NCBI RefSeq assembly: GCF_002953255.1
Contig: NZ_CP026498.1
Location: 6,400,422-6,464,421 of the forward strand
Reading direction: 5' to 3'
DNA: 64,000 nucleotides
Source: Streptomyces sp. CB01881
GTDB lineage: Bacteria > Actinomycetota > Actinomycetes > Streptomycetales > Streptomycetaceae
This document shows positions 16,150 to 24,075 of this stretch, in pieces. The notes under the pieces are model-generated. The model did not search any database. It was given only the letters and a program-made list of their open reading frames with translations, and was not told the origin of the DNA. Position numbers and translations under genes: made by a program. Each line of letters opens with the position of its first letter. The first letter of the stretch is position 1.

Positions 16150-17174
16150 CGGACTCCCTCCAGGATGGCGTCCTCCTTGTCCGGAGAAATTCCGTGCTCG
16201 TCCCAGCGCTGGTGCGGCACAGGTACGTTGCCCTGCTGGAGCCAGGTCCACGTATCGGCGACGGTCTCGGAAAGCGGCCGGCTGCGGAAGCCGGCCGCGA
16301 TCGCTGACGACGAGTCGATGGCCCAAACGCCGGGGTGGGTCCGCCAGAGGGGGATCTCCGTCCACTGGCGCAGACCGCTGCGAAGCAGGACCTCGTCGGT
16401 GACCCACACCAGCTCGCCGGAGCTGCTGGTCACGTCCATGCATGCCTGGAGGAAGCCGTCCATCGTCTCGCGGCCCACCGGTGCGGTGACGTTGTGGACC
16501 TGGTGTCCGACGCGCTGGACCTGGTCGAGCGCGAAGGCGGCCACGTCCCGCACATCGACTGGCTGGATCGACTTCGCCGGGTCGCCGGGCGCAAGGATGC
16601 GTCCTCCTCGCTCAGCCCGGCGCAGCCACCAAGGCAGCCTGCCAACGTACTCACCCGGCCCGAGGATGACACCCGGCCTGAGCAGGCTCGTGCGGGTGAG
16701 GCCGAAGGCCTCGGTCACCGCGCGCTCGGCGCCAGCCTTCTGCTGCCCGTAGTGGGTGTCCGGGCCTGGCCACCCCTCGGGCAGCTGTCCGTACTCGGGG
16801 CCAGCGTCGGCAGGGGCATCCAGTGTGGGCGAGTCCACGGTCAGAGGCTCGCTGGGCCAGCCCTCGTAGACCGACACCGTGGAGATGTAGACATACCGGC
16901 CGACGACCGGCTCCAGGGCCCGGGTGCCGGCCAGGACAGCACGCGGCGACAGCTCGGAAGCAGAGGTGTCGATCACGGCGTCCCACGGGCCATGCTCCGC
17001 CAAGCGCGCCATGTCCTCCGCCCGCTCCCGGTCGCCGTGCACCGCGACCGCTCCGGGCACCTGGATACCGGACAGGCCGCGCGTGAACGTGGTCACCTCC
17101 CACCCTCGTTCCAGCGCGCCGCTCACAACCGCCCGGCCCAGGAACCAGCCACCGCCCAGTACGAGAATCCTCAT
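16146..17174 (-). CDS. NAD(P)-dependent epimerase/dehydratase family protein
   Basis: The protein has 342 residues. The N-terminal Rossmann motif MRILVLGGGWFLGRAVV carries the G-x-x-G-x-x-G pattern of extended SDRs. The catalytic region is YVYISTVSVYEG followed by DTHYGQQKAGAE, which supplies the Tyr-x-x-x-Lys pair. Substrate-side residues follow (SLLRPGVILGPGEYVGRLP). The family acts on nucleotide sugars or NmrA-like ligands. No sugar pathway is nearby except the glycosyltransferase-like gene. It converges on the regulator with a 4-nt overlap. Confidence 0.75.
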   Translation of the reverse strand: MRILVLGGGWFLGRAVVSGALERGWEVTTFTRGLSGIQVPGAVAVHGDRERAEDMARLAEHGPWDAVIDTSASELSPRAVLAGTRALEPVVGRYVYISTVSVYEGWPSEPLTVDSPTLDAPADAGPEYGQLPEGWPGPDTHYGQQKAGAERAVTEAFGLTRTSLLRPGVILGPGEYVGRLPWWLRRAERGGRILAPGDPAKSIQPVDVRDVAAFALDQVQRVGHQVHNVTAPVGRETMDGFLQACMDVTSSSGELVWVTDEVLLRSGLRQWTEIPLWRTHPGVWAIDSSSAIAAGFRSRPLSETVADTWTWLQQGNVPVPHQRWDEHGISPDKEDAILEGVR

Positions 17175-17234
17175 GCGGGCGATCCTGCCAGTCCCGCTCC
17201 TTGGTGCGCAGCCGCCCGCGGGATCGGGTGTCGA

Positions 17235-17798
17235 TTACCGGTCACGGAGCAGGTCGAGGCACCGGTCAACGAGCTGCTGCTCCAAGTCGTCCTCGATGGA
17301 ACGCACAACGGCCAGGGCGTGGGTCTCCACCGTCTCGGGGGAGACCCCCTCGAAGCTGCTGCCGTCGTGCAACTCGATCCACAGCTGCTCTCCGGGGAGC
17401 CGGCGTAGTGCCTTACCGGTGACACGGCCACCCGCAGCGCTCGGCGGCACCGCGCTGCCGTCCTTGAAGTCGACCTCATCCAGGTGTTCAAGGGCGTCTC
17501 GGATGTTCTTCAGCAGCTCGTCCGGTTCCACCGGGTCTTGGCCGCGCTCGCTCCGGAGTCGGCCTTCCCACCGCTCAAGCTGGTGGGCCGCCCAGACGAG
17601 CATGTGTTCCTCAGCCCACTGCTCGCGGAAGTTGGCTTCGATCTCCTCCGTGGTGGGGCTCCAGTCCTCCATGTGCTCGTAGTTCCTGCTGTCCCGGGCG
17701 GCCCTCACACGTACGGCCCGTGCCCGTTCGGCCTGCCGGACCACCGCCTCCGCCCACGTGCGGACGAACTGCAGCGCGTACTCCTTGGTCTCACTCAC
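17235..17798 (-). CDS. Unknown charged helical protein
   Basis: The protein has 187 residues. It is strongly helical and charged (FVRTWAEAVVRQAERARAVRVRAA; EEIEANFREQWAEEHMLVWAAHQLERWEG), with a small beta-like insert (GEQLWIELHDGSSFEG). Its composition is less Pro/Ala-rich than the neighbouring phage structural genes. No family is recognised. It marks the right border of the non-phage insert. Confidence 0.6.
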   Translation of the reverse strand: MSETKEYALQFVRTWAEAVVRQAERARAVRVRAARDSRNYEHMEDWSPTTEEIEANFREQWAEEHMLVWAAHQLERWEGRLRSERGQDPVEPDELLKNIRDALEHLDEVDFKDGSAVPPSAAGGRVTGKALRRLPGEQLWIELHDGSSFEGVSPETVETHALAVVRSIEDDLEQQLVDRCLDLLRDR

Positions 17799-17883
17799 CT
17801 CGCGAGGCTATGGCACCCGGGCGCGGCGGGGTCGATCTGGTCGTAGAGGTCCGGGCGCCGCCGCCAGCGGCTGGACAGCCGGA

Positions 17884-17911
17884 AGCCCGTCCCCAGGTTC
17901 GGGGACGGGCT
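17884..17911 (-). terminator. Hairpin ending the capsid module
   Basis: Perfect 11-bp stem (17884-17894 with 17901-17911) with a 6-nt loop, just after the last head gene and before the foreign insert. It probably insulates virion transcription from the lanthipeptide locus. Confidence 0.55.
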
Positions 17912-17928
17912 CGTGACTGCGACCGGGG

Positions 17929-18381
17929 CTACTCCCCGCCGAGGGCTCGCTGAAGCTGGTCGAACTCGGCCCGGGGGATGGACTGGGCGGGGGTGTAGAG
18001 CAGTTGGGTGACGGTTCGCCGGCTTCCGGTGTAGGTGCGGCGCTGGTAGATCCGCAGGCGCGGGTAGACGACGGTCCACTCGGGGTGGGTCAGGTCGAAC
18101 AGCTCGGCGAGGTCGCGCGGAAGCTCGTTGCCGTCCTCGCCCACGAGGTCCGTGTGGTCGACGACCAGGGGCTGGTGGGCGGTGATCCCTGGCTGCGTCG
18201 GCGGCTCGGGACTGGGCGCCGGCTCGGGTGCGGGGGGCGCCGTCGGCGGTTCGAGCGGGGCGGCGGCCGACAGCTCCATGCCGGGCGGGCTGGCCGGCGG
18301 CGTAGCGCTGCCAGCCTCGGGGGTGTCCTGCGGCTTGGGCGGGCTGGCGGCCGTCTTCACGGGCGGCTTGCGGGTGGCCAT
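17929..18381 (-). CDS. Unknown virion-module protein with Pro-rich N-terminus
   Basis: The protein has 150 residues, coupled to the capsid gene through TGATG. Residues 1-70 are Pro/Ala/Glu-rich and disordered-looking; residues 80-150 form a small domain (LFDLTHPEWTVVYPRLRIYQRRTYT, LYTPAQSIPRAEFDQLQ). Position immediately after the capsid gene suggests a decoration, head-completion or connector-associated role. No family match can be claimed. Confidence 0.6.
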   Translation of the reverse strand: MATRKPPVKTAASPPKPQDTPEAGSATPPASPPGMELSAAAPLEPPTAPPAPEPAPSPEPPTQPGITAHQPLVVDHTDLVGEDGNELPRDLAELFDLTHPEWTVVYPRLRIYQRRTYTGSRRTVTQLLYTPAQSIPRAEFDQLQRALGGE

Positions 18382-19694
18382 CAGGGGGTCGCCTTGAAGG
18401 TGCCGTAGACGAAGGACTCGGGGCGGGGCACCTCGAGGCCGACGCGCTCGGAGCCGCGCACGGTCACGACGCCGCGCTCGAAGTTGTCGCGGTTCTCGGT
18501 GGAGATCTGGACGGAGACCTGCTCGCGGTCGTAGAGGCGGGCGCCTAGCCCGAACGAGCCGATGAGGAACTTGCCCTCGTTGATCGCCATGGAGTCGACG
18601 ACGGCGAGCCGCCAGACGACCTTCTGCGCGCCGACCGCGACGTTGACCGCGACGCGGTAGGCGCCCTGGTTGTCGGTCTCCAGCTCCAGGTCCTCGAAGT
18701 CGAAGGGGTGGAGGACGATGCCGGTCGGCGGGAAGTAGGCGAGGAACGCCCGGGTAGCGGCGCGCCGGATGGCGGCGGACTGCTTGTCCGGGTCCACCTG
18801 GGCGTAGGTCTGGACGCCCTGGGTGTTGACGATGCCGGTGATCCTCTCGTCGCCGCCCGGGCCGTAGAGGATCTCGTTGTCCTCGGCCATCTTCACGCCG
18901 TCGACCATCTCGCTGTCGATCAGGTCGCGCAGCCGCGGTTCGTCGGCGAGCGTGTTCTTGTGGATCGGCATGGTGTGCGCGATCTCGGCAACCGGGTAGG
19001 TGACCGTCTTGAAGGTCAGGTTGGACTGGCCGGCTCGCGCGAACACCTCCACCGCCGCGCCACCGCCGGGCGGCACCTCCATGGCGCGCTCGGGGACGAT
19101 GCCGGCCGCGTTGGTGAAGCCGGTGACCCGCACGCCGTACAGCAGGTTCGCGGTGGTGGTCTGCGAGGGGAAGAGGTCGCGGACACGCCCGGGCCGGACG
19201 GCGCGGGGGACGATCTCCAGTCGCTCCGGGGTGCCGAGGCCGAGGACGGAGGCGGTGCCGGCGGACCGGCTGAAGATGTCCTTGCTGAGCTGGTCGAGGG
19301 CGTGGCCGTCGACGGTCACCATCTCGTCGAACGAGCCGCGGAAGCCGGCCGCGCTGAGCGCCTTGAATTCGTCGGAGTCGACGAACCGCTGGCCGAGGCT
19401 CTTGGCCTGGCCGGCGCCGAGGCGGGCGGCGAGGGCGGCGTCCTGGGGGGCGTAGGGCTGGCTGGCCGGCTCGTTGAGGAAGGACTCGATGCTGGCGGCG
19501 CCCTCGAGGTCGGTGATCAGCTGCTTGATCGCCTGGGCCTCGCCGAGGGTCTTGCGGAAGGCGGCGGCCTTCTCGGTGGAGACGGTGACTCCGCCGTCCT
19601 CGATCGTGAAGGCGTTGCTGATGGTGTCGAGCTCGGCGGCCTTGGTGCGCAGCGCGGCGTTGAGTTCCTTGAGCCGGTTCTTGTCGGCGGTCAC
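18381..19694 (-). CDS. Major capsid protein, HK97 family
   Basis: The protein has 437 residues. GTG 19694 follows AAGGAG. The N-terminal ~110 residues are a coiled-coil-like delta/scaffold domain (KNRLKELNAALRTKAAELD), expected to be cut off by the protease encoded at 21726. The mature part has HK97-fold features: LFPSQTTTANLLYGVRVTG, HTMPIHKNTLADEPRLRDLI, NEILYGPGGDERITGIVNTQG and GVVTVRGSERVGLEVPRPESFV near the end. It is the main shell subunit. Its length is normal for a capsid with a fused scaffold domain. Confidence 0.93.
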   Translation of the reverse strand: MTADKNRLKELNAALRTKAAELDTISNAFTIEDGGVTVSTEKAAAFRKTLGEAQAIKQLITDLEGAASIESFLNEPASQPYAPQDAALAARLGAGQAKSLGQRFVDSDEFKALSAAGFRGSFDEMVTVDGHALDQLSKDIFSRSAGTASVLGLGTPERLEIVPRAVRPGRVRDLFPSQTTTANLLYGVRVTGFTNAAGIVPERAMEVPPGGGAAVEVFARAGQSNLTFKTVTYPVAEIAHTMPIHKNTLADEPRLRDLIDSEMVDGVKMAEDNEILYGPGGDERITGIVNTQGVQTYAQVDPDKQSAAIRRAATRAFLAYFPPTGIVLHPFDFEDLELETDNQGAYRVAVNVAVGAQKVVWRLAVVDSMAINEGKFLIGSFGLGARLYDREQVSVQISTENRDNFERGVVTVRGSERVGLEVPRPESFVYGTFKATP

Positions 19695-20018
19695 GAGGTG
19701 ACGCTCCTTGGGGTTGGGCCGGGCCGTCCCGCCAGTGCGGGGCGAAGGGGTGTCACGTCGTGCGCCCGGTCAGCACCGGTGCGCCACGGCGATCGGCACA
19801 CCGTAGGAGCGGCCCGTCCTTAGTGTCGCGTCGAGCCGCCGCCTGTTGGCGGGCATCCGTTTTCGCCCCGCTCTCGCGCCATAACTCTTGTGCCGGTCAG
19901 CGAAGTTGGGTGTGCCCAGGGTGGGTGAGGTTGGTGACTGTGGAGAGCGGTCCCGCAGAGCGTTGGACGGCTGGGCCAGGGCTCGGCCGATACCGACACC
20001 GACGATCGGAGTCCCGAC
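19695..20018. other. 324-bp divergent intergenic region
   Basis: Lies between the capsid gene (minus) and an unknown plus-strand gene. It contains the capsid ribosome site and a CCATAACT stretch near 19880, but I see no clear promoter pair, RNA gene or open frame in it. Confidence 0.4.
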
Positions 20019-20729
20019 GTGTATCCCTTCCCCCGTCCCGACCTGCCGCAGATACCGGGAGACCTTGACCTGGCTGCGGCGGCGCCGGCCGGTCAGCCAG
20101 GCAGCGAGCTGGCTGTGGCCGGGACCCGGTACCAGGTGCTCTCCTCGGGCGCGGGCTGGGTGCTGCGCGTTGCCGGGCCTGGTGGGAAGACGGCGCTGTA
20201 CGGGCCGTGCGCGGTGGAAGGGCGAGCGGAGGCGTGGATGCACCAGCTCGCTGCGTGGTCGCTGTGGCCGATGGCGCAGGTGCGTGGGACCTGGGGCTGC
20301 CTGACGCGAACGGACGAGGGCTGGTTCACGGCCCTGGCCTTCCCGCTCCTCACGCCGCAGGTGCAGATCCATGCGGACGTTCGGGCCGCCGAGGAACACG
20401 CCGCCGGCCACCTGATCGCTCCGGCCGTCTGGTCGGACGCCGCAGACTCGGGTCTGCCGGATGCGGTGCGGCGGGTCGAGGAGCAGTTCTGGGTGCGTGA
20501 GGGCTACCGGGTCCTGGCCACATGGGCGACCAGCTCGTTGGGAGAGCTGACCCGGGAGGCGTATCGGGGGCGGGTGCTGGCTCGGGGGAACTTCCCGAGC
20601 GCGGACCTCGCTGAGCGTCTTGGGGTGTCCGTCGCCACGATCTCCGGCGCCACGACCGGGCGAAGCTGGGATCCGCCGATCAACCGGGCGCGCGGGGTAC
20701 TCGCGAGCGGCAGGCGGCACGCCTGGTAG
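20019..20729 (+). CDS. Unknown HTH-containing protein on the opposite strand (moron-like)
   Basis: The protein has 236 residues; GTG 20019 has GGAG 7-8 nt upstream. The body contains WVLRVAGPGGKTALYGPCA, AWMHQLAAWSLWPMAQVRG and WVREGYRVLATW; near the C-terminus ADLAERLGVSVATISGATTG reads as a helix-turn-helix. It is read against the structural operon and closed by a strong bidirectional hairpin, so it is an independent unit, as expected for a lysogenic-conversion gene or a prophage regulator. I do not recognise the family. Confidence 0.65.
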   Translation: MYPFPRPDLPQIPGDLDLAAAAPAGQPGSELAVAGTRYQVLSSGAGWVLRVAGPGGKTALYGPCAVEGRAEAWMHQLAAWSLWPMAQVRGTWGCLTRTDEGWFTALAFPLLTPQVQIHADVRAAEEHAAGHLIAPAVWSDAADSGLPDAVRRVEEQFWVREGYRVLATWATSSLGELTREAYRGRVLARGNFPSADLAERLGVSVATISGATTGRSWDPPINRARGVLASGRRHAW

Positions 20730-20755
20730 CCGCGTCGCTTCCGTGTTCGCAAGCC

Positions 20756-20790
20756 CGCAGCGCCCCCACCGTTCTGGTGGGGGCGCTGCG
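20756..20790. terminator. Bidirectional terminator between convergent genes
   Basis: Perfect 15-bp stem (20756-20770 with 20776-20790) around GTTCT, placed between the plus-strand gene ending at 20729 and the endolysin gene ending at 20796. Confidence 0.8.
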
Positions 20791-20795
20791 CCGTG

Positions 20796-21620
20796 TCAGC
20801 GGGTGACGGGCCGGTCCCACAGGGCCGCCCAGGTGAGCGGTCCGATCTCTCCGTCGTCGTCCAGTGGCCAGCCGTTGGCCGTGGAGTCCTGCTGGAAGGC
20901 GACGACGGTGGATCGGGTGTGCTCCCCGTACCAGCCGTCCGCGCCGTCGGGGCCGACGTTCCAGGTGCGTTCGATCAGCCGGGCCTGCGCGGTTTGCACG
21001 TCGGAGCCGTGCATCATCGGTTCAGCGAGGCGCAGGATCCGGCCAGGGAAGGGCGGAGCGGCCGACGGGCCGGACGGCGGCACCGGCGCTGGCGCCGCTC
21101 CCGAGCCGCCAGGCCTGGGCGCGCCCTGCTGGATCCACACGTACAGGTCGTCGCCGGGGCAGTCGGTGGCGTAGCCGTCCCGGTGGCCCCGGACTTCGCT
21201 GCCGGCTCCGCCCTCGCTGCGGCAGTACTCGATGGCATCGACCAGGCCGTCCAGCATGGCGTCCGTCGGCGAGGTGATGCCGGAGGTGCCGACCATGGCG
21301 CACACCGCGTAGTGGCCGACGTTCAGGGGCCCGTTGCCGTTCGCGCCGTTCTTGCGGTGGAGGCCGCGTCCCTCGTGCACGTAGCCGTGCGGGCAGACGA
21401 CGAAGCTGTAGGCGATGTCAATCCAGCCCTCGTCCCGGTTCGCCATGTGCGAGGCCTGGATGTCCCGGACGTGGCCGGCGCACCGGCCGTGGTCGCTGGC
21501 GAGAGCGCCCGGAACGGCGGACCCCTCGTAGTGGATCTTGACGCCCTTGGTGGAGCTGACAGGAACGTAGGAGCCGGTGGGCCGCGCCGCGCCCCACTCG
21601 GAGCGGGAGACGAGCTTCAT
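20796..21620 (-). CDS. Endolysin: PGRP/amidase with peptidoglycan-binding domain
   Basis: The protein has 274 residues from ATG 21620 (GGAGG upstream). It begins MKLVSRSEWGAARP, the start typical of N-acetylmuramoyl-L-alanine amidase/PGRP folds. Zinc-site and catalytic blocks follow: VKIHYEGSAVPG, AYSFVVCPHGYVHEGRG, GHYAVCAMVG and VRGHRDGYATDCPGDDLY (His and Cys ligands). A Pro linker leads to a peptidoglycan-binding domain (SDVQTAQARLIERTWNV, GPLTWAALWD). It cuts the cell wall at lysis. Its position inside the head module, between protease and capsid, is unusual, since lysins usually follow tail genes. Confidence 0.92.
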   Translation of the reverse strand: MKLVSRSEWGAARPTGSYVPVSSTKGVKIHYEGSAVPGALASDHGRCAGHVRDIQASHMANRDEGWIDIAYSFVVCPHGYVHEGRGLHRKNGANGNGPLNVGHYAVCAMVGTSGITSPTDAMLDGLVDAIEYCRSEGGAGSEVRGHRDGYATDCPGDDLYVWIQQGAPRPGGSGAAPAPVPPSGPSAAPPFPGRILRLAEPMMHGSDVQTAQARLIERTWNVGPDGADGWYGEHTRSTVVAFQQDSTANGWPLDDDGEIGPLTWAALWDRPVTR

Positions 21621-21725
21621 CGGCTCGCCTCCGGCTCGCTCCAATGCCTCATTCGCACGGTGTCCTCCCGGTTTGAGTACTTGGTGCCGGGAAGCTAGGC
21701 CGGGGCCGTGGCTAAGGTCGCGTCG

Positions 21726-22886
21726 TCACTTGGCGGCGTTGGCGCCCTCGTGGGCATCGGCGAACAGGGCCAGGGCAGCACTGATCTCGCCCAGGTGCAG
21801 GGTCGTGGCGGCCTGCTTGCTCTGCGACGGCGGGTCGTCCGTCTGCTGCCAGGAGATGCCGGCGGAGTCGAGCACGGCGACCAGCTGCTGAACCGCGGTG
21901 GCCAAGCGGCCGGCGTTCTCGCCGGACAGGGCCCGGCCTTCCTTGCTCTCCACCGTGGTGAGGGTCTTGAGCTGGGATGTGACCCGGTCCAGGTCGGGCA
22001 CGAGCGGGGCGAGGGCGGCATCCGCGCCGCCGCCCTCAACGTCCAGGACCAGGCGCACCGGGGTTGGCGGGCCGGCGGTCGGCTGTCCTTCACCGTCCAG
22101 GGTGTACGGCACCTCCCAGGTGGTGGCGCCGAAGCCGTCCTCGGTGTACTTCCACAGGGAGGCGATCACCCGGTCCGGGTAGGTGCCGATGATTTGAAGA
22201 GTGCCGCCGCCGAACTCGTCGGGGGTAGCCGGCAGAAGCCGCTGCTGCACGACGGCGGTGATCGCGTCGATGCGCTCTTCCAGTGTTCCGGCGAGCGGCG
22301 CGAGTTCGACCTCGGCTTCGCGCAGCAGTCCGCGGGCCTTGGCGTCCCGGTGGCGCTTGAGGTCGAGGGTCGAGGTGTACGGGTTTGCGCCGAACAGGAC
22401 CGGACTGTACTCGTACAGGTCGAGGTCGGTGATGTGCCGGGCGCCCTTGCTGCGCTTGGCGGTGCGGACCTTGTAGCCGATCGACCACTGCACCTGGTCG
22501 CTGAAGAACTGCAGGTTGGCGTACATGTCCTGCCCGGCCTGGGTGGCGAGGTTGCAGCGGCCCTTGACGAGCAGCGCGCCCGCCCCGGGGGGCCAGGGCT
22601 GCCCGTCCGGGAGGGTGGCGGGCAGACGCGCGTCGCCGGGCAGCAGTTCCTCGATGTGCTCGGTGCGGGCGGTCCACACGTTCCAGTCGTGCGACCACAC
22701 CCCCTTGGGGGTGAGCTCGGCCAGGGTGCGGGCGTAGGCGCCCGGCTCGATGACGTCGCCGTCGTGGTCTAGGAGGCCGGTGACGGACACGAGCGTGGTG
22801 AACGCGCCCTGCTCGTCGTCGGTCTCCAGGACGCCGAGGATCGCCTGCTTGTGGTCCAGCGTGGCGCTGGCTGTGCGTGCTCCCAC
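21726..22886 (-). CDS. Prohead protease (capsid maturation)
   Basis: The protein has 386 residues; GTG 22886 has GGAGGAG upstream. The N-terminal ~180 residues are the protease: LDHDGDVIEPGAYARTL, GVWSHDW (His nucleophile partner) and DQVQWSIGYKV (catalytic Ser), then SPVLFGANPYTSTLDLKR, the usual HK97-type set. The C-terminal half (from about residue 200) is an extra region with a helical end. Family proteases cut the scaffold part of the capsid during maturation. The longer frame to 23933 is an artefact over the neighbouring gene. Confidence 0.88.
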   Translation of the reverse strand: MGARTASATLDHKQAILGVLETDDEQGAFTTLVSVTGLLDHDGDVIEPGAYARTLAELTPKGVWSHDWNVWTARTEHIEELLPGDARLPATLPDGQPWPPGAGALLVKGRCNLATQAGQDMYANLQFFSDQVQWSIGYKVRTAKRSKGARHITDLDLYEYSPVLFGANPYTSTLDLKRHRDAKARGLLREAEVELAPLAGTLEERIDAITAVVQQRLLPATPDEFGGGTLQIIGTYPDRVIASLWKYTEDGFGATTWEVPYTLDGEGQPTAGPPTPVRLVLDVEGGGADAALAPLVPDLDRVTSQLKTLTTVESKEGRALSGENAGRLATAVQQLVAVLDSAGISWQQTDDPPSQSKQAATTLHLGEISAALALFADAHEGANAAK

Positions 22887-22954
22887 CGTGTCGCTCCTCC
22901 GAGGTTGGTGCCGGCCACCGTAGGCGCCGGCGGGGTGTTGGGTCGCGCCTGGCC

Positions 22955-23986
22955 TCAGCCGAAGTAGTCGTCCGTCTCGTCGGGGTACACCTCGTAGATG
23001 TGCCACTCCCCGGGGCCGGCCAGGACGACGATCTCGGTCTCTTCCAGGCAGCCGATCCCGGTCCCTGGGACGGCCAGGATGCGGGTGACCGGTACGTCGC
23101 CGCTCATGACGTAGCCGGACACTTCGCCGCCTTGCGTGGCGAACTCCTCCGCCATGTGGTCCTCGGTGGAGAACGAGGAGAGTGGCCGGAGCGGGAGGTC
23201 TGTGATGGTGCCGGACCCGTCGATCTCCCTGGTGTGGGAGTCGTCGTAGTCGCCGGTGAAGCCGCGGTGCACGGTGACGTGGTCGATTCCCAGGGTGGCG
23301 AAGTGTTCCTGAGTGGTCTCCCACATGGCGGTGAGGAAGGCGTCCAGCACCTGGCCGTCCTCGGCGAGAACCTGCTGTGTCTCGGCTTCCAGTTCCTCGT
23401 GGCCATGGTCCCAGGGCATCGTGTCCGCGAGGTTGAAGCGGCGGCGGGCTGTCTCCTGTAGCGCAAGGGCGTGGGGGTCGTGATCGTTGGCGGTGGAGGC
23501 CCAGCCGGCCACCAGGTGGGAGACGGCCTCGGCGCGGGCGAAGTCGCGGTACTCGTCGCCGGTCATCCGTGTGTAGCCCCACGGCTCTCGGCGGGTCCCG
23601 CTGTCCAGGTCGGCCTGATCCACGTACTCGGCGTACCCGTTGGCGCCGCTTTCCGGCTGGTAGGCGGCAAGTTGCCCGGCCCGTACTCGGGTGAGGCGGT
23701 CGCGTTGCCGGTCGGAGAGCAGTTGCTCGTCTGTGATGGCGCTCATGCGCTGGGCAAGCGAGCCGCACATGGCGGCCTTGACCTTCCCTGCGGGGCGATG
23801 ACGGCTGCCGAGCAGCTCCGAGTCGGGGATGTGCTGGCTGTTGGATCGGGTGCCGGGGAGGGCTGCTGGCGCGGTGCCGGCGTGTTCGGCGAAGCGCCCG
23901 CGGTTGTCTCGGCGGTGGCGGTGTTCGTCCCACGGGCCAGTCTTGGCCCGCAGGCGCAGGGTGACGGTGGTGGGCTCGGCGTGCAC
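22955..23986 (-). CDS. ADP-ribosyltransferase-like virion-module protein, copy 1
   Basis: The protein has 343 residues. The C-terminal third has R-S-E class ADP-ribosyltransferase elements in order: VTVHRGF (Arg that binds NAD), LSSFSTEDHMAEEFA (STS-type segment) and ETEIVVLAGPG (ExE catalytic pair). The N-terminal ~170 residues are helical. It is encoded next to a paralogue (24076-25101) and two genes from the portal. Phages often place such enzymes with head proteins so that they are packaged and injected to modify host proteins; that role is inferred. GTG 23986 has a weak ribosome site. Confidence 0.7.
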   Translation of the reverse strand: MHAEPTTVTLRLRAKTGPWDEHRHRRDNRGRFAEHAGTAPAALPGTRSNSQHIPDSELLGSRHRPAGKVKAAMCGSLAQRMSAITDEQLLSDRQRDRLTRVRAGQLAAYQPESGANGYAEYVDQADLDSGTRREPWGYTRMTGDEYRDFARAEAVSHLVAGWASTANDHDPHALALQETARRRFNLADTMPWDHGHEELEAETQQVLAEDGQVLDAFLTAMWETTQEHFATLGIDHVTVHRGFTGDYDDSHTREIDGSGTITDLPLRPLSSFSTEDHMAEEFATQGGEVSGYVMSGDVPVTRILAVPGTGIGCLEETEIVVLAGPGEWHIYEVYPDETDDYFG

Positions 23987-24075
23987 CGTGCTGCTTTCTG
24001 CCGGGCGGTGTGGGTCGCGGCAGGCTGGCAGCGCAAGGGGCGCAGCGTCGCGCCGAGCGCAGGGCTGAGCAAACG

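Noticed and set aside
21726..23933. 735-codon frame including the prohead protease
   Set aside because: The upstream half runs over the ADP-ribosyltransferase gene in the wrong frame; GTG 22886 has a ribosome site.
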